DNA of 64,000 bases from Pyricularia pennisetigena (Eukaryota > Ascomycota > Sordariomycetes > Magnaporthales > Pyriculariaceae). Positions within the stretch are counted from its first letter, which is position 1, and each line of letters starts with the position of its first letter. A model generated the notes under the pieces. The model saw only the letters and a list, made by a program, of their open reading frames with translations, made no database searches and was not told the origin of the DNA. The position numbers and the translations under genes are program-made. Positions 47,451-58,825 of the stretch are shown in pieces. Location: assembly GCF_004337985.1 (NCBI RefSeq), contig NC_043743.1:1693882-1757881 (forward strand), in the 5' to 3' direction.

Positions 47451-47716
47451 AATCTTTTGTTCAATCACGCATGCGTCACGGGGTTATTTGGCTTCAAAAC
47501 TTCATCTGTACACGTTTGGCGTTTGGGGGGGAGGCGTGGCTTGCTTTATTAATTTTTAGAGAGTGGCGTTTTTATACCATGGCAGCAAATCACTCTGATC
47601 CAAAATGTGATGCAATCTTTCTGCTCACGCATCTCAGATCCTACCTAGATACTTGTCTCTGCTAGTCAATGACTTATCAGATCGTGTACTTGCATTCAAA
47701 ACATCCTCCTCATCGA

Positions 47717-49401
47717 CTATACCGGGGCTCTCCAAGGGTTGGAGTCAGTGGCCTCGCCACCCAGTGTGCTCCCGGACACGGCGATAAAGTCACCGTTCTC
47801 GCTCCCAGACCTTGGAGAGTTCTCCGCCGAAGCGGGTTGCCATGCCGCGAGGTCGTCGACCTTTCTCACGCCCATCATCCATGCCACCAACCCGCGCGGT
47901 ACCCAGCGACCGACAAAGCCGTAGAGGTCAGCGCCGAGACCGACGCGCACCAGCGTCGGCGGCTGCGCGCCTCCCGCGGTGTGAATAATGTCAAAGACGG
48001 TGTTGTGGAGTTCCCTCAACGAGGTGCCGCGCAGGCCGCGGAAGACGGTGCCGGAGCCGACGGTCGCGGAGCCGGCTAGGGCGTTGAAGTTGCGGCCGTA
48101 GGCGTGGCGCGCCCCCTCGGGCCAGGACGCCTCGGATGAGCTGTCCGACGATGGTGGCATCAGAGCAGCACGCGCCGTGGCCGCCGCTCCGGCTTGCGCC
48201 GACGGCGTGAAGCTGGCAAAGTCAAACGTCCCCAGTTGCACGTGCGTGACGGGGATTGAGAGCGGACGGAGCTCTGCCGTCAGAACCTCGGTGAAGGCCG
48301 ACAGAGCGGAGCAGACTGTGGCCTCCGGGGCGTGGAAGGGCGGGTTGATGGAGGAGATGATGGACGGAGTGAATACGAGGACCTTTGGAGGGGAGTGGCT
48401 GCTGGTCTTTGATACCTTTCCATCCGGGCCGATCTCTGGTTCTGGTGGTTGCGTCGATAGTCGCGCTGTCAGAAGGGGCAGGAAAGCCTGTATGGTGAGG
48501 ATGGGGTGAAGGAGGTGGGTGTTGAAGAGGTCGGCAAAGCTTGATGGTGGTATAGTGGCGATGGGGGAGGTCTGATAGCTGAGAGATGGTACGAGGATGA
48601 CCGCTTTGAGAGTTAGGTAGTTGGCTTTCGCTTTGGATACGGGTGCATGGGGTGTTTGGAGATATTGGGCAAAATGGTCGATCGAAGCCCCTGCGCTCGG
48701 AGGCTATGGATGGAAGCAGTCGGTTAGTATAGTCGTTCTGCGAAAATCAAGCCTGATTCCACCCAGGAAACCTACATCTGTAATGTCGATAGACAAAGGT
48801 TTTATGTCCAACCTCGACAAGTTGCGCACCATGGCCTCATCTTCGACCGAGTTGCAAACAATGTAAACGATGTGGCCTCTCCTCTCCAAGTCCAGCGCGA
48901 GCGCCTTGGTCAGCGGCAAACTAGGTTTGCCCGCAACCACAACGACCTCCAAGCGGCCGCCGTTACGGGCACGCTTCGCCCGTCGCGTCTTGCGGCAAAA
49001 GTGGCTGCGCCGGTAGCACTGGTACATGACAGTGCCCGTGGCAAGCACGATCAAGCCCGTCAGCAGCTTGTGTCTGGAAACCCAGTCTTCAACCTTTTCG
49101 TACGTAGACTGTGGCACCATCTGTGCGGAAAAACGCGACGGGGGCGGGCGCGGCCGGACAGACTCGGGGATCCATTGGGCCGACGAGAGCTGTGTGCGTA
49201 GCTGCCCAGCCAAATGTTCGACGTGCTTGTCGATGTAATCGGCGACGTCGCCCGAGTATCGACGGACTTCGTTGGGAATAGAGGACAGCTGCGTGTGAAA
49301 AAGGTAGTTAGTAGGGTTATCAAGCGATGTCGCATTCTCATATGGGATGCACCATGGACGCGACTTACAACGTCGAGAAAAACTTGGTCGTCTGCAGACA
49401 T
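47717..49401 (-). CDS. DUF1776 family protein (membrane-anchored, SDR-like)
   Basis: Fungal DUF1776 family, to which yeast Ysc83, a mitochondrial protein of unknown role, appears to belong. Exons 49401-49369, 49288-48776 and 48703-47717 give 510 residues; both introns are phase 0 (GTAAGT and GTAGGT donors). The N-terminal part (DYIDKHVEHLAGQL...) is helical. A hydrophobic segment at about residues 86-101 (LLTGLIVLATGTVMYQ) is a likely membrane anchor, followed by a basic CYRRSHFCRKTRRAKRAR patch that would set topology. The next block, LEVVVVAGKPSLPLTKALA with DLERRGHIVYIV, looks like the first strand and helix of a Rossmann fold but lacks the usual TGxxxGIG. The C-terminal half contains KVLVFTPSIISSI and the probable loop HAYGRNFNAL. 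Enzymatic activity is unproven and nothing in the sequence fixes a substrate. Confidence 0.88.
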
Positions 49402-49872
49402 TTTGTGCTGTGTCTGGTGATCGGAAAATCACAGCATTAATATACTCTGAAGATCATGAAAATGCCATGTGCTTGAGTTCCCGAGTAGTTGCTCTCTTCC
49501 CGTCTAGGATGGAGTCGTCGAGTCGTTGGTTGTCGATAGAAAAAAAAAATATGGCTTTCCCCTTTCGACTGATCCTGATGAATGATACAAATATGGGTCA
49601 TCCGCCTTTTGTCGAAGAACTTGTGAACTTGCTATCGTAATCGCGTTCCCGCTCAGCCATTAAAGTGGAGAATATCTGCAAACACGTCATTTCGGGGGGT
49701 CCGGTTCCGTAGTGGGGCCGGCAGGGTCCCGGCATAGCTAAACTTGTTGCCGCATTAAGTCCAAGTTAGGTACCTAATGGTGGTACTGATGTTACGGTCG
49801 CACACTTGTAATTACCGCTGGTCTATATCTATGCCGGGCTCTCCCGCAATCTTGAACCATGGAGACCCTTTA
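49402..49872. other. Intergenic region, DUF1776 promoter and methyltransferase 3' flank
   Basis: 471 bp between two minus-strand genes. It holds the promoter of the DUF1776 gene and the 3' UTR of the next methyltransferase. Nothing else was recognised. Confidence 0.6.
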
Positions 49873-50945
49873 CTACAGCTTTCTCGCCAGAACTCTCAGT
49901 CGCACGTAGCTAAACATGTAACCACCGCCAGGTTTGGCGCACACTTTTTCAAGAACTTCAACCACCTCGCGGATGCATTCTTCTCTCTGATCCTCTTGCA
50001 CCGCATCGAAAAACTGCTTCGCCATTAGCCGGATCCACGCATCCACACCACCCGCGTCGGCCGTCGTCGGCCTCCAGACGCGCTCCATTCTTTCAATCGT
50101 CCACCCTCCCACTGTGTTTTCCATCATTTGCCGCATCCAGTCTTCGTCCGGGAAGAACCAAGGGCTCGCTTCGACGGCGCGGGCGAGGCCAATCCGACGG
50201 CCCACCGCACTGAATATCCCGGCTTTGAGCTCTGACACGTTTCCCAGGCCGCCCATCTCAAAGGCAAACGTGCCTCCCGGAACCAAGGCGTTTTTCACTC
50301 CGACAAAGAACTGCTCGCGTTTGTCCTCCGGTCGGAGGATCCAATGCATTGCCGCGTTGGAAAAGACTTTGTTAAAGGTGCCCCCTTGAAGTTCGGGCTT
50401 GTTGACCAGATCCGTGGCGTCGCACACTTTATGTTCCAGAAGCAGTAAGTATCGTGCCATAGGACACCTTGGTCGGCTGATCGAAGTATACTGCATGAGT
50501 TTACATACCTTCGAATGTGCAATTTTTGAGGCCAGCATCTGAAGCAGCCTCCATGGCTGTTCCGATCATTGAGGCGGAACTGTCAATCCCGTGAAGGCGT
50601 CCACGACCCTGGGCCACTATTTGGGCAATCTGTATGTCTAGGACGCCGTCTTGCAGGTTACTGTCAAGTTAGTGTTTGGCTATACGAATTGAATCAAGTA
50701 CCTGGTAGATCAGGCAACTGACCACCACATCCAATGTCGAGTATCTCATCGTCTTTCTGAGGATTAAGCCATTTCATTATCTCCACAGCCAACTTGGGGA
50801 CGAAAGAAGCTGCATTTTGGTATTCCTGATAGAGCCATTAGCGACCGGCATAGGTAAGTGGACAGGGAGGTGGGCTCAGATTTGAAACCAGAGTGGAATC
50901 GCCTACCTTGGATGACCAATTGTCTTGTTGTTTCGTCTCTGTCAT
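49873..50945 (-). CDS. SAM-dependent methyltransferase, trans-aconitate methyltransferase-like
   Basis: Class I methyltransferase of the type annotated as trans-aconitate 2-methyltransferase-like. Exons 50945-50907, 50825-50723, 50649-50509 and 50426-49873 give 278 residues, with all phases consistent. Motif I is assembled across intron 2: EILDIGCG-D-GVLDIQIA, which requires acceptor GCAAG at 50650 and donor GTCAGT. GIDSSASMIGTAMEAA (motif post-I) and FNKVFSNAAMHWI (motif II, with the AMHW typical of this group) follow, then ALVPGGTFAFEMGG. The C-terminus is MFSYVRLRVLARKL. It shares no clear pathway with the GH12 gene upstream. The substrate is unknown; the small size and motifs fit small-molecule methylation. 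Confidence 0.86.
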
Positions 50946-51617
50946 GGCGTTTATTGATCGTTGATGATACGCTGGGAGCAGGGCAACGACGAGTGCAGAA
51001 ATGGGCAGGTTATCAATGTAGGCCTCGAGAAAACAAAATAACTATATTTAATTGAACAATGGAGGGATTGTTAATCATGGGCTGACCAGATTGCTGGCAT
51101 GTCTCCTTTATATGCAACATCATAGTAGCTTTCCATGTTTCGGTTCCGATGTCGGAGCATCGTTGCCAACCATTCCTGCACCACACTGCAAACGTCTCAT
51201 AAACCTCTGGTCCCAGGTTGAACTTTTATCTGCGAACCCGGAGAGAAGTAATAGGCGAGAGTCGCAGTATACGACCATGTACAGAGCGAAACCGGTCGAT
51301 TGAAAAACATATTTGCTGATAACGTGCAGTGCAATACCTCTTTACACGTCCAAGTTTATTGTTTATCGTCAAAGAAGCTGTTGTGAATTGAAGTATATAC
51401 ATTACGCCATGATAATCGAAAAGAAAAGTGCCAGCCCATCACATGCCTGCCTTGTTCTTGATGCTTGAGTTTAAGCGAACAACCACATATAATACAGATC
51501 TTGATCACAGGGCCGAGTTATAGCTGCTCAAAGGATCCTTTATGACATTCAGAACGCAAAATGCTTCATCTTTCCGCGTCAAACATCTCTTGAGGAATGT
51601 CTACAGCCCGCCAATTT
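50946..51617. other. Intergenic region methyltransferase / GH12
   Basis: 672 bp between two minus-strand genes: the promoter of the methyltransferase and the 3' UTR of the GH12 gene. Mixed sequence with no recognised gene. Confidence 0.6.
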
Positions 51618-52469
51618 TTACTGCACGTTGGCTCCGAACGAGTTGACCTGGAAGGTGGTCTGGCCGCCCGTGAATGGCTCGGTGCCGAATTGGAAGGCTT
51701 TAAAAGTTACAAGTCAGCACAAGGCAGCGACATACGCAAATATTGTCAAAAAAGCTCGACAAGGAGAATACTCACTGGTGAGGTACTGCTGGTTGGCTGG
51801 GAATCCTTGGCTCTGCTGCAGATAAGTGAAGAACAGCTTGATGTCGGCGTTGAAATTGGTAATGGGGCCCTGCGTGGTGACGAAGCTGTAGACGCGCATG
51901 CCGTTGTTGAGACCGCTCCACAGCTGCCAGTTGCGGCCGCCGACGTTGGCGCTGCCGATCTGGCTGCCAATGGGCTGGACGTCGCCGTAGCGGGCGAGCC
52001 AGACCATGAGCTCGTAGTCACCGTGCGTGTTGTCGCGGTTCGGGTCCGTGCTGGTGAAGAGGTCGTAGGCGACGTTGGCACGGATGTTGCCGTTGTTGTA
52101 GTTCCACTGGACCACGCTGGGCAGGGCGGTTATGCTGGCGATGGTGCGGCCCCTCTGGATGGTTCTGCCCGAGTAGGGGTAGCTCTTGACGTTGTTCTGG
52201 CCGCCAGACCACTGCCAAGTGCTGCGCCAGCTGACGTGGTTCGCCGAGCTGGTGTCGACATAGGTGCACTGCGATCCAGAACCCGAGTCCTTGCCCCACA
52301 TGTTGTTGTTGACGTAGTAGCCGTTGCCCGACCAGTAGCCGTACTGCTCGCACAGCGTCTGGATTTGCCGGCCCTCGAGCACCGCGGCGGCCTCAGCCGC
52401 CGGGGAGGGGGTTGTCGGCGCCGCCGAGGCGAGCGAGACGAGGAAGAGGAGTGCTGCGGACGTCTTCAT
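51618..52469 (-). CDS. Secreted GH12 endo-beta-1,4-glucanase / xyloglucanase
   Basis: Glycoside hydrolase family 12 enzyme that cleaves beta-1,4-glucan or xyloglucan in plant cell walls outside the cell. Exons 52469-51776 and 51697-51618 give 257 residues, single domain. Residues 1-17 are a signal peptide ([17 protein letters not shown]), followed by a short propeptide. The two catalytic glutamates of the family are in place: nucleophile E153 in [14 protein letters not shown] and acid/base E238 in FGTEPFTGG, the latter in exon 2. The mature part starts near [15 protein letters not shown], with a Cys pair (C40, C68) as expected. WNYNN and PYSGRTIQ are typical. There is no carbohydrate-binding module. 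A TATA-like sequence lies about 120 bp upstream. Cellulose versus xyloglucan preference cannot be settled by reading. Confidence 0.94.
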
Positions 52470-52582
52470 CTTGAGACTCTACGGTACGAGATCCGGGAAA
52501 GGAGGAGTTGTAATAGGTGACGTCTGGGGCGTGGCAAGCACAAAGAGGCCATTGTGTCGATGCCTAAAGGTAGAGTTGAGGT

Positions 52583-52596
52583 CTTTATATATAAAG
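52583..52596 (-). promoter_or_regulatory. Candidate TATA box of the GH12 gene
   Basis: The palindromic CTTTATATATAAAG at 52583-52596 lies about 115-127 bp upstream of the GH12 ATG on the minus strand, a plausible place for a TATA box with a normal leader. A weaker TTTATATAT occurs at about 52784. No transcript data are available. Confidence 0.5.
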
Positions 52597-53351
52597 GAGC
52601 TCATAGTGAGAGCTTTCCATTCTTTGAAAGAATGACAGAACATCAAGGATGTGCCTCCGTTCCGCAACAGGCCCATGATGCTACCACAAGGCAAGGGGCG
52701 CCGCAGAAGCGGCCCGACGAAGCTGTCATGATGGGTCTGTAATAACGGGTCCAAGAGAATTACTTGCTAGGCATTTTAGCCTTTATATATCCTGCCTATT
52801 GTAGAAACGTGTCGGTGTAACTGCGGCGAGATGTCAAGCTTGAATGTTTCCTCCCAGCCTTGATTCATGTCGAGGTGCCATTCATGGATCTCCATCAATA
52901 TGGTCACGGTACCTGAAGGGATCTCGGGACCAGACGGCTCCGCTCCATGTTACCCACACCATTTTCTCCAGAGGAATCCCACCAATCCGGGGCCTGCCCA
53001 CACGTTTTACCCCGTGCCTTTTCTCCATGTTGAACAACAACCGCTTCCTTCTTTCCCCTCTCGCAGCTATACGCACCGGGGTTTTAGCGGGAAAGCTTAA
53101 TGGCAAGACGGGAACTGCTATGCCGGAGCCAGATTGAAAGGGGAAAGAGTTCCGTGCAGTTGACTGACATCTTGGAAAGGATCGTGGAGCCGACGCATGT
53201 TTACGCAAATTGGTGGATGCTACCGACTATGTTTCACGAAACGAGAAAAAAAAAACAACCAAAGAACCTGGAGACCAGGAAGTCTTGTCCTGCCGAGCCC
53301 GGGCTCTCCAAGTTACGGGTACCCTGCGATGGCGGAGATGCACGTGGATGT

Positions 53352-53838
53352 TGCTGCTGCAGCACCTGTCCAAGAATAACGCAACGATACCAAAATCACA
53401 CCAAAACTCGCGGTTTTCAACGACAAATAAATGAATCAATTCAGAATATTCTCAAGCAGAAAACTTTTCTATATATAATTCAAACACCTATACTTTATTA
53501 CATACTAACCTTAGAGGATCTTAGTACTAATCGAAGTTGCAAAATAAATATAAACGAACAGAAATTGAAAAAAATACCGTTACAGTGGGTTACAGGGGAT
53601 GCATAGTGGATGCAGTTCGAAATTTTAACATTTTTATTCCAAAAGTTCACCGACTATGTAATTCAACAGCAATCAAGTTAAAGTTATAATGTGTATTTAT
53701 TCTTTTAAACTTCTATTTGAACTTCAAACTAGGAATTTGCAACTTGAATATTAGAAAAGATATGGCTTTGTGAAAATACCGACTTTTGGTGTGACTTTGG
53801 GATCGTTGCGTTATTTTTAGACAGGTGCTGTACTGTTG
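53352..53838. mobile_element. Non-autonomous hAT-like MITE with 59-bp terminal inverted repeats
   Basis: The element spans 53360-53830 (471 bp), flanked by possible 8-bp target duplications at 53352-53359 (TGCTGCTG) and 53831-53838 (TACTGTTG), which match at 6 of 8. The left TIR is 53360-53418 and the right TIR is 53772-53830 in reverse complement; 51 of 59 positions agree by hand alignment. The ends begin CAGCACCTGTC. Weaker inverted similarity continues inward (for example around TTTTCTATAT at 53464-53474). The interior is AT-rich and far too short for a transposase. A CAG terminus plus an 8-bp duplication suggests the hAT superfamily. Both duplication mismatches are G-to-A or C-to-T, compatible with repeat-induced point mutation or ordinary decay. 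No other copy was noticed in this window. Confidence 0.75.
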
Positions 53839-54418
53839 TGGCACTCGAGATTTATCGTGGTGCTCCACCGTCGAAGATGTGAACTTTATTAATACCTTAA
53901 TCTTCCTTGTAGATCAAAGCAAATTGATCCAAGGGGCTATTCGGTGCATTATTGACAAGAACTGGACGGCCAACAAATGCTTTGTAGCAGTCTTGTTGAA
54001 GTAATGCGTTTCTGAAAGTTGGAAGGCAACGTGGGGAGAAACTTGTCGGGTGGTTTGTTCCGGTTAACTCGATGCAAGAGTCAGAATGAAATGAACTCCA
54101 GACTATCCCTGAAATCAACTGTTGTGAATGGAAGTGATAAAATAAAGACAAAGCTCAGCTGATAAATTAGTTGACGGCAAAAACTATTCTCCTCTTTGAT
54201 TACATGTATGTTTGATATAAATGAAAAGCTTGTTGTGTTGACAATGGTGAGAAGGTAATTCATTTTGGCGGTTTTTGTTAGTGTTTCAACCTCAATTCCG
54301 AGTTGGTTTAAATCTTACCCCCGCTTGCCACCCGAAGGAGGTAGGCAAGTTCGTAGACTATCCAAGTACTAGATAGAATACCGAAATCTCAATCGAGAAT
54401 ACAAAGTTGTCGTACCCG

Positions 54419-54457
54419 GCAGTGGCAGTGGCAGTGGCAGTGGCAGTGGCAGGAGCC
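54419..54457. repeat. GGCAGT hexanucleotide tandem repeat
   Basis: About six consecutive GGCAGT units read directly, in a non-coding stretch near 54.4 kb. Confidence 0.9.
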
Positions 54458-57283
54458 CGCCCCGCGCAGCAATAAAGGAAAGCACGAACCTATGCATAAT
54501 GGCGCTAACGCTGAAGGTTCGGTACTCTCGTTTTGGCTTCAACGATGCTTTATCTGCCTCAGGCAATCAATACTACCTAAGAATTTCAAGAAGGCCAGTT
54601 CAGCGACCCCTACACCTTTTAATTTTACATTTCGAGATCTGAAGCCATTTTCGGGATCGAGGCATAGCACCCTGCGTGCTTTATCGAGACAACCTCTTGG
54701 CGACAGGGGACCCGTGCTAGACCAGGCGAACGGCTATTAAGATCCGGGCTCTCTTTCTCTCTCCTTCCTCAATGAGTTCCAATGAGATTGGATTGGCAAG
54801 ACTTCGTTTCTCTTCTGCTCCTTCTCCCCAAAATCACCCAGGGTTTGTTGCGTGATGTGACCACAACGATCAAGCAGTCCCTCGAAACAACGTCATGCTC
54901 ATTGAAGCCAACAACATGCACCCGAGGCACCATCTCATCAGGGTACCGTCGGTACAATAGCCAGGATCGGGCCACGAAAACAAATAAAATATACCAATTA
55001 CTGTCATGTTCGGGACCGACATACCGAGAAAAAATGCCGGCGCCCGCAGGAAAAGTAAACTGCCACACGCTCAGACTCACTCTGACGATAGCTAGTGTTA
55101 TCTCGAAAGTTTGCATGCATTCAAATTTGACGACACCATCTTATTTCGCTTCCAGGTTGGGTTGTACAACAGAAAACGGCTCTTCTATGATGACATGGTA
55201 TGGTCTCATCTACTCGCTCTGAACCGATTCCACTTGTTCGATCACCGCACATTGGAGCGCTGCCAACAGCCTTGAACAAGGCTTGGCCAGGCTCTCAACC
55301 TTGAAGTTGAGGTGAGGGGAAGGGGCGGAACCAGCCAATGTCAATCTTACCGGACGAGAGTACCTGGGCTTTGCTTTTCTGGGGGGGCCCCCTACCGTGA
55401 TGCATCTGTTGATGTTGGTCACGCTCGAGCGGATCACAAAACGACAGTCTGGCCACTCAGCATCCTGGATTGATACCGACAGAATGGTAATGGAGGGTCG
55501 CCCTAGTGGGCCGCGTACCTTGGCGAACTTCTTGTCGTGGCCTGCCCGCCACTTTGAACACCACCAGCCTTTGCACCTCTGTTCTTCCTCACTTCTCGCT
55601 ACCCAAAGTACCCATTTTAAAGCCCTACCGACACGGCGGCCCAGCGCTTATTTGCTGTCCTGCGGTTGGTTACTTATCGCCTGGAGGCCCCTCGAAACTG
55701 CCACCCGCCCGTCTACCCGTACAGAGCCATTCTTGTTCATGCACTAGCCTTCAGGCATCGGGTGTCATTCACATCCATCCCTCCAGCTCGCTGTTTCCAG
55801 CTGGATCGTCTTCATCACCCGCAATCATTTTGTTGACGGGGCCTGCCCACATCAGAACCCGTGTCCCACCCGCAGTCTCTGCCCTGTGCCTCCTTGAATG
55901 GCAGGTATGAAGAGGTGGACTCCAATTTCATGCCATAATGAATTTCATAAAGGTGTAGTGCACGGGGATTGAGAATGGTGTGATGACCAGGATGGACGCA
56001 CAAAGTTTCTCTAATGCCGGAACCAACCGACCAGTCCCTATTGGGCTCATTAAAAGAAAGAAAAAAAAAAGCATATGCGCAACGAGCATCAATTCCCCCC
56101 GTGCCTGGCACACCTTGTCCTATGCATAGTACCATCTATGTCCTTTTTGATCCTGCCCCAACCGTCAGCCTGCATAGGGCATCAGGAGAGTCTTCGCCTT
56201 CGGGCGGTAAATACATCGAGGGGCCTCATATTGAACAATGTCAACCCACTTCACATGATCGAAGCTCGAAGCGTATCACTGGGCTGTGGAGGCAATGGAA
56301 TCCACTCTACCCTTGTACATCTCATGTTGGTTCCTCGGGAAGTACCTTCAAAAGACTCCCCCTGTCATGCCCCTCTCTGTGCAGGACCGTTCAAGTGGAG
56401 GAGATGTACATGACAGGGCTGTATCATGATTCTGTTGGTTGCAGTGCAGAAAGTGGCTTTGTGTTGACGAGCGAGTTTCTGTGGCTCATCTGCCTTGCGA
56501 CATTTTTCACACACACCACCAATCGATATTTTGCTCACTCCCAGCGTTCTTGAGATCTTTGCTTGGTCTAACAATCTCATCGTCCCTGTATCATCCCAGG
56601 GACTTACTCCACCTTGGGAGTTGAAAGTTTGTCTTCTTCTATTTTCCATTGAATATGCTGAGAAACGGCAACCTGAATTTCCATGCTCGCCCATGAACTC
56701 GACGTTGGCTGCGAGTAGACCTGTCCGAACCATAGACTGCTTCACTTCCAGACCTGTCGGGGATGAAGTGCTCAAGAACAAAGTGCATCTTTGCAAGTGT
56801 ACACGAAGTATAAACTGTTGTGTCTGGAGACATTGAGTCAAGAACCTGCCTTCTGTTTATTCTGTCTAGCTTGTCAGCAACGGCCGCCTTCTGCCGCGCC
56901 GCCCAATGATACAGAACGAAATATATGCAGCAGCACCCAAAAAAAAAGCACACACATGCTGCATCCCCAATCCACACCGATCTACAAAAGGCCTAAAAGA
57001 GCGGCTCGCAGCGGCAACGGACGAGTCACAGTCACGAGCTAGGGAGAGTAGCCGACGAGAGTGACTGTGTCCAGGGGGCCAGAATTACCCAGCGGCTGGT
57101 CGCGGCGGATACAGAACCATAATCCCTGCCATACTCTTTTCGCAAGTACTTCTGGTAGCACAAAAATGCCAGCTTAAATCCCCAGGACAGCTCGTTGCAA
57201 AGATCCAGAACCCCAGAAAAACCAATCTCTCTCTTTCCAGTACCAAGACAGACAACCAGTCCTCTAGTTTCAACCAGCAACAA

Positions 57284-58825
57284 ATGTCCTGTGTGTCAGG
57301 CATCCTTCCACTTGGATTGTCATCCCGTGGAAGCTACATGGAGCCAGAAAACTCAACTATGTCCTACCATTTCCAGGGGCCATCATCGACGACACCTTCG
57401 AATTACTCGTCTCCTTCATCTTATGCAGTCAGTGATTCTGGAGACGACCAAAACTATGCCACCTCGGCCATCAGGACAGAGCCCTCGAACCACCGCTTCT
57501 CCCCATACTCACCGCCTTCTATACAAGTCACAGCGCCATCATTCTACAGCCCCTCCAACGGATATAGCACTGGACATGCGCTCCCACACCGACGACAATA
57601 TCAAAATTCGCGTCGAAAATCGTATGGCCCGTCTTCAAGATCAACCTCGAGATCACTTTCACCCTCCCCAGCCCTTTCGCCACCTACAAGACCAAGGATG
57701 CCATCCATCATCAAAAGTGAAAGTTATTTCGCTACAGGGACTGATTTAAACTACTACCCTAATGCTCCATCACAACTAGCGCAGGTGACCGCTGCATCCC
57801 CATCGACTCCCACCCTGGCCCCTATGGTTTCATTTCCTTCCTTATCCCTCCCATTGCACCCCGCGCTGGCCATGTTCCAGCGAGTGCCGCAGTTCCAACG
57901 TCATGTGGCACGGCTTCATCAGAGAACAGTAGATAGGCTCATCCAGCCCTATTGCAACGAGTCTGAGAGCGAAAGGCCATTTGGCAGGCTCCCAAAAGAG
58001 GCCCTCGACAGAGTCCTGCAACATGTCGACTACTTAACACTTCTCCGTGCCAGAGGGGTTTCCAGGACCTGCCGAAAAGTGATCAACCCGCAACTAGCAG
58101 ACCGAGAGGACAGAATAGGACTTGTGCGAGACATGGAAAACCGGAGCCGAAACTGCAAAGCTCAACCCGAGGGGACCGGGAAGGCGACAAACGGTAATGG
58201 AATTCCAGGCAAAGTCGGGTGTTACTTCTGCTTTACCGTCAAGGACGCAACCCTCTTCGAAGCGCCTGGCAATCAAAAGCATTACGCCGTGGTCTGGGTC
58301 GACGAAGTCACCAAGAAAGCACGCTACGAGGGGCTAGCCGATGATGACCCGCGCATCCCAAAACCCAATGATGAGAATTTCAAAGGCGGGATTAAGTCCA
58401 TCCCTGGTCGCCGATCAAGCTACAACGCAGGGAAGATGGGATATGGAGGTGGCTACACATCACCGAGCCAAGAGTTGACTCAAACCCAAGCTTGGCAGTC
58501 CCCGGTCATGCAGCCTGTTCAACGGAGTCTATACAACATCCACAATGGAAACCATCAGTTACAGCAGTATCATGACCACCATCTGCAACAACAACAACAA
58601 CAACAACAGCAAGAGCGGGCCGTTGTGATTAGTTTGCGAAGATACTGCATTGAGTGTGGCGTTGCGAACGATCTTTACGAGCCACGGTCGGTATTCAAGG
58701 ACTGGACAGAGAAGAGGAAGCTCTGGGTTTGTGACTGTGCAAAGCTCCCGCCTCTTGAAAGGATACACGATCAGGAGAGTGAAGACTTCTGCTCCAGATG
58801 TAATGTGAGGGCTTCATATCGCTAG
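57284..58825 (+). CDS. F-box-like protein with polyglutamine tract, function unknown
   Basis: Single-exon frame of 513 residues. Residues 1-200 are Ser/Pro/Tyr-rich and probably disordered. An F-box-like motif lies at about residues 232-272 (PFGRLPKEALDRVLQHVDYLT, shown split: PFGRLPKEAL, DRVLQHVDYLT, then RARGVSRTCRKVI), so the protein may act as a substrate adaptor in an SCF ubiquitin ligase. A downstream cysteine-containing region (GCYFCFTVKDATLFE, then YCIECGVANDLY and CDCAKL, ending FCSRCNV) looks like a zinc-binding fold spread over the C-terminal half, as in several fungal F-box proteins. A CAA-encoded Gln run lies at about residues 433-442. A second ATG 18 codons in (57338) has a comparable context, so the exact start is uncertain. 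It follows a 4.8-kb gene-poor region. Target unknown. Confidence 0.78.
   Translation: MSCVSGILPLGLSSRGSYMEPENSTMSYHFQGPSSTTPSNYSSPSSYAVSDSGDDQNYATSAIRTEPSNHRFSPYSPPSIQVTAPSFYSPSNGYSTGHALPHRRQYQNSRRKSYGPSSRSTSRSLSPSPALSPPTRPRMPSIIKSESYFATGTDLNYYPNAPSQLAQVTAASPSTPTLAPMVSFPSLSLPLHPALAMFQRVPQFQRHVARLHQRTVDRLIQPYCNESESERPFGRLPKEALDRVLQHVDYLTLLRARGVSRTCRKVINPQLADREDRIGLVRDMENRSRNCKAQPEGTGKATNGNGIPGKVGCYFCFTVKDATLFEAPGNQKHYAVVWVDEVTKKARYEGLADDDPRIPKPNDENFKGGIKSIPGRRSSYNAGKMGYGGGYTSPSQELTQTQAWQSPVMQPVQRSLYNIHNGNHQLQQYHDHHLQQQQQQQQQERAVVISLRRYCIECGVANDLYEPRSVFKDWTEKRKLWVCDCAKLPPLERIHDQESEDFCSRCNVRASYR
58585..58612. repeat. CAA/CAG trinucleotide run encoding polyglutamine
   Basis: Roughly nine consecutive CAA or CAG codons within the F-box gene, read directly. 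Confidence 0.85.

Larger units (their letters stand above)
52470..57283. other. Gene-poor region with a MITE and AT-rich sequence
   Basis: A 4.8-kb stretch between the GH12 start and the F-box gene. It contains the GH12 promoter, the terminal-inverted-repeat element at 53360-53830, AT-rich sequence on to about 54300, a GGCAGT hexamer repeat (54419-54457), and a long mixed region (54600-57280) with many short open frames on both strands, none recognised. The last part presumably includes the F-box gene promoter. Confidence 0.5.

Noticed and set aside
46527..47468. 313-codon minus-strand frame opposite YTH1
   Set aside because: Ala/Val/Leu-rich antisense shadow of a GC-rich exon with no recognisable domain.
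46405..47559. 384-codon plus-strand frame overlapping YTH1
   Set aside because: An Arg/Ala/Thr/Ser-rich shifted reading of the YTH1 exon. The five CCCH fingers are in the other frame.
44218..52469. Possible secondary-metabolite cluster (two methyltransferases, an oxidoreductase nearby, a hydrolase)
   Set aside because: No polyketide, peptide, terpene or other backbone synthase and no transporter or pathway regulator; housekeeping genes (YTH1, DUF1776) are interleaved.
51597..52520. 307-codon plus-strand frame opposite the GH12 gene
   Set aside because: Antisense shadow; the minus strand encodes a complete secreted GH12 enzyme with both catalytic glutamates.
56365..56841. 158-codon minus-strand frame upstream of the F-box gene
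   Set aside because: No domain, no splice or initiation support, and it overlaps other open frames of similar length on the opposite strand.
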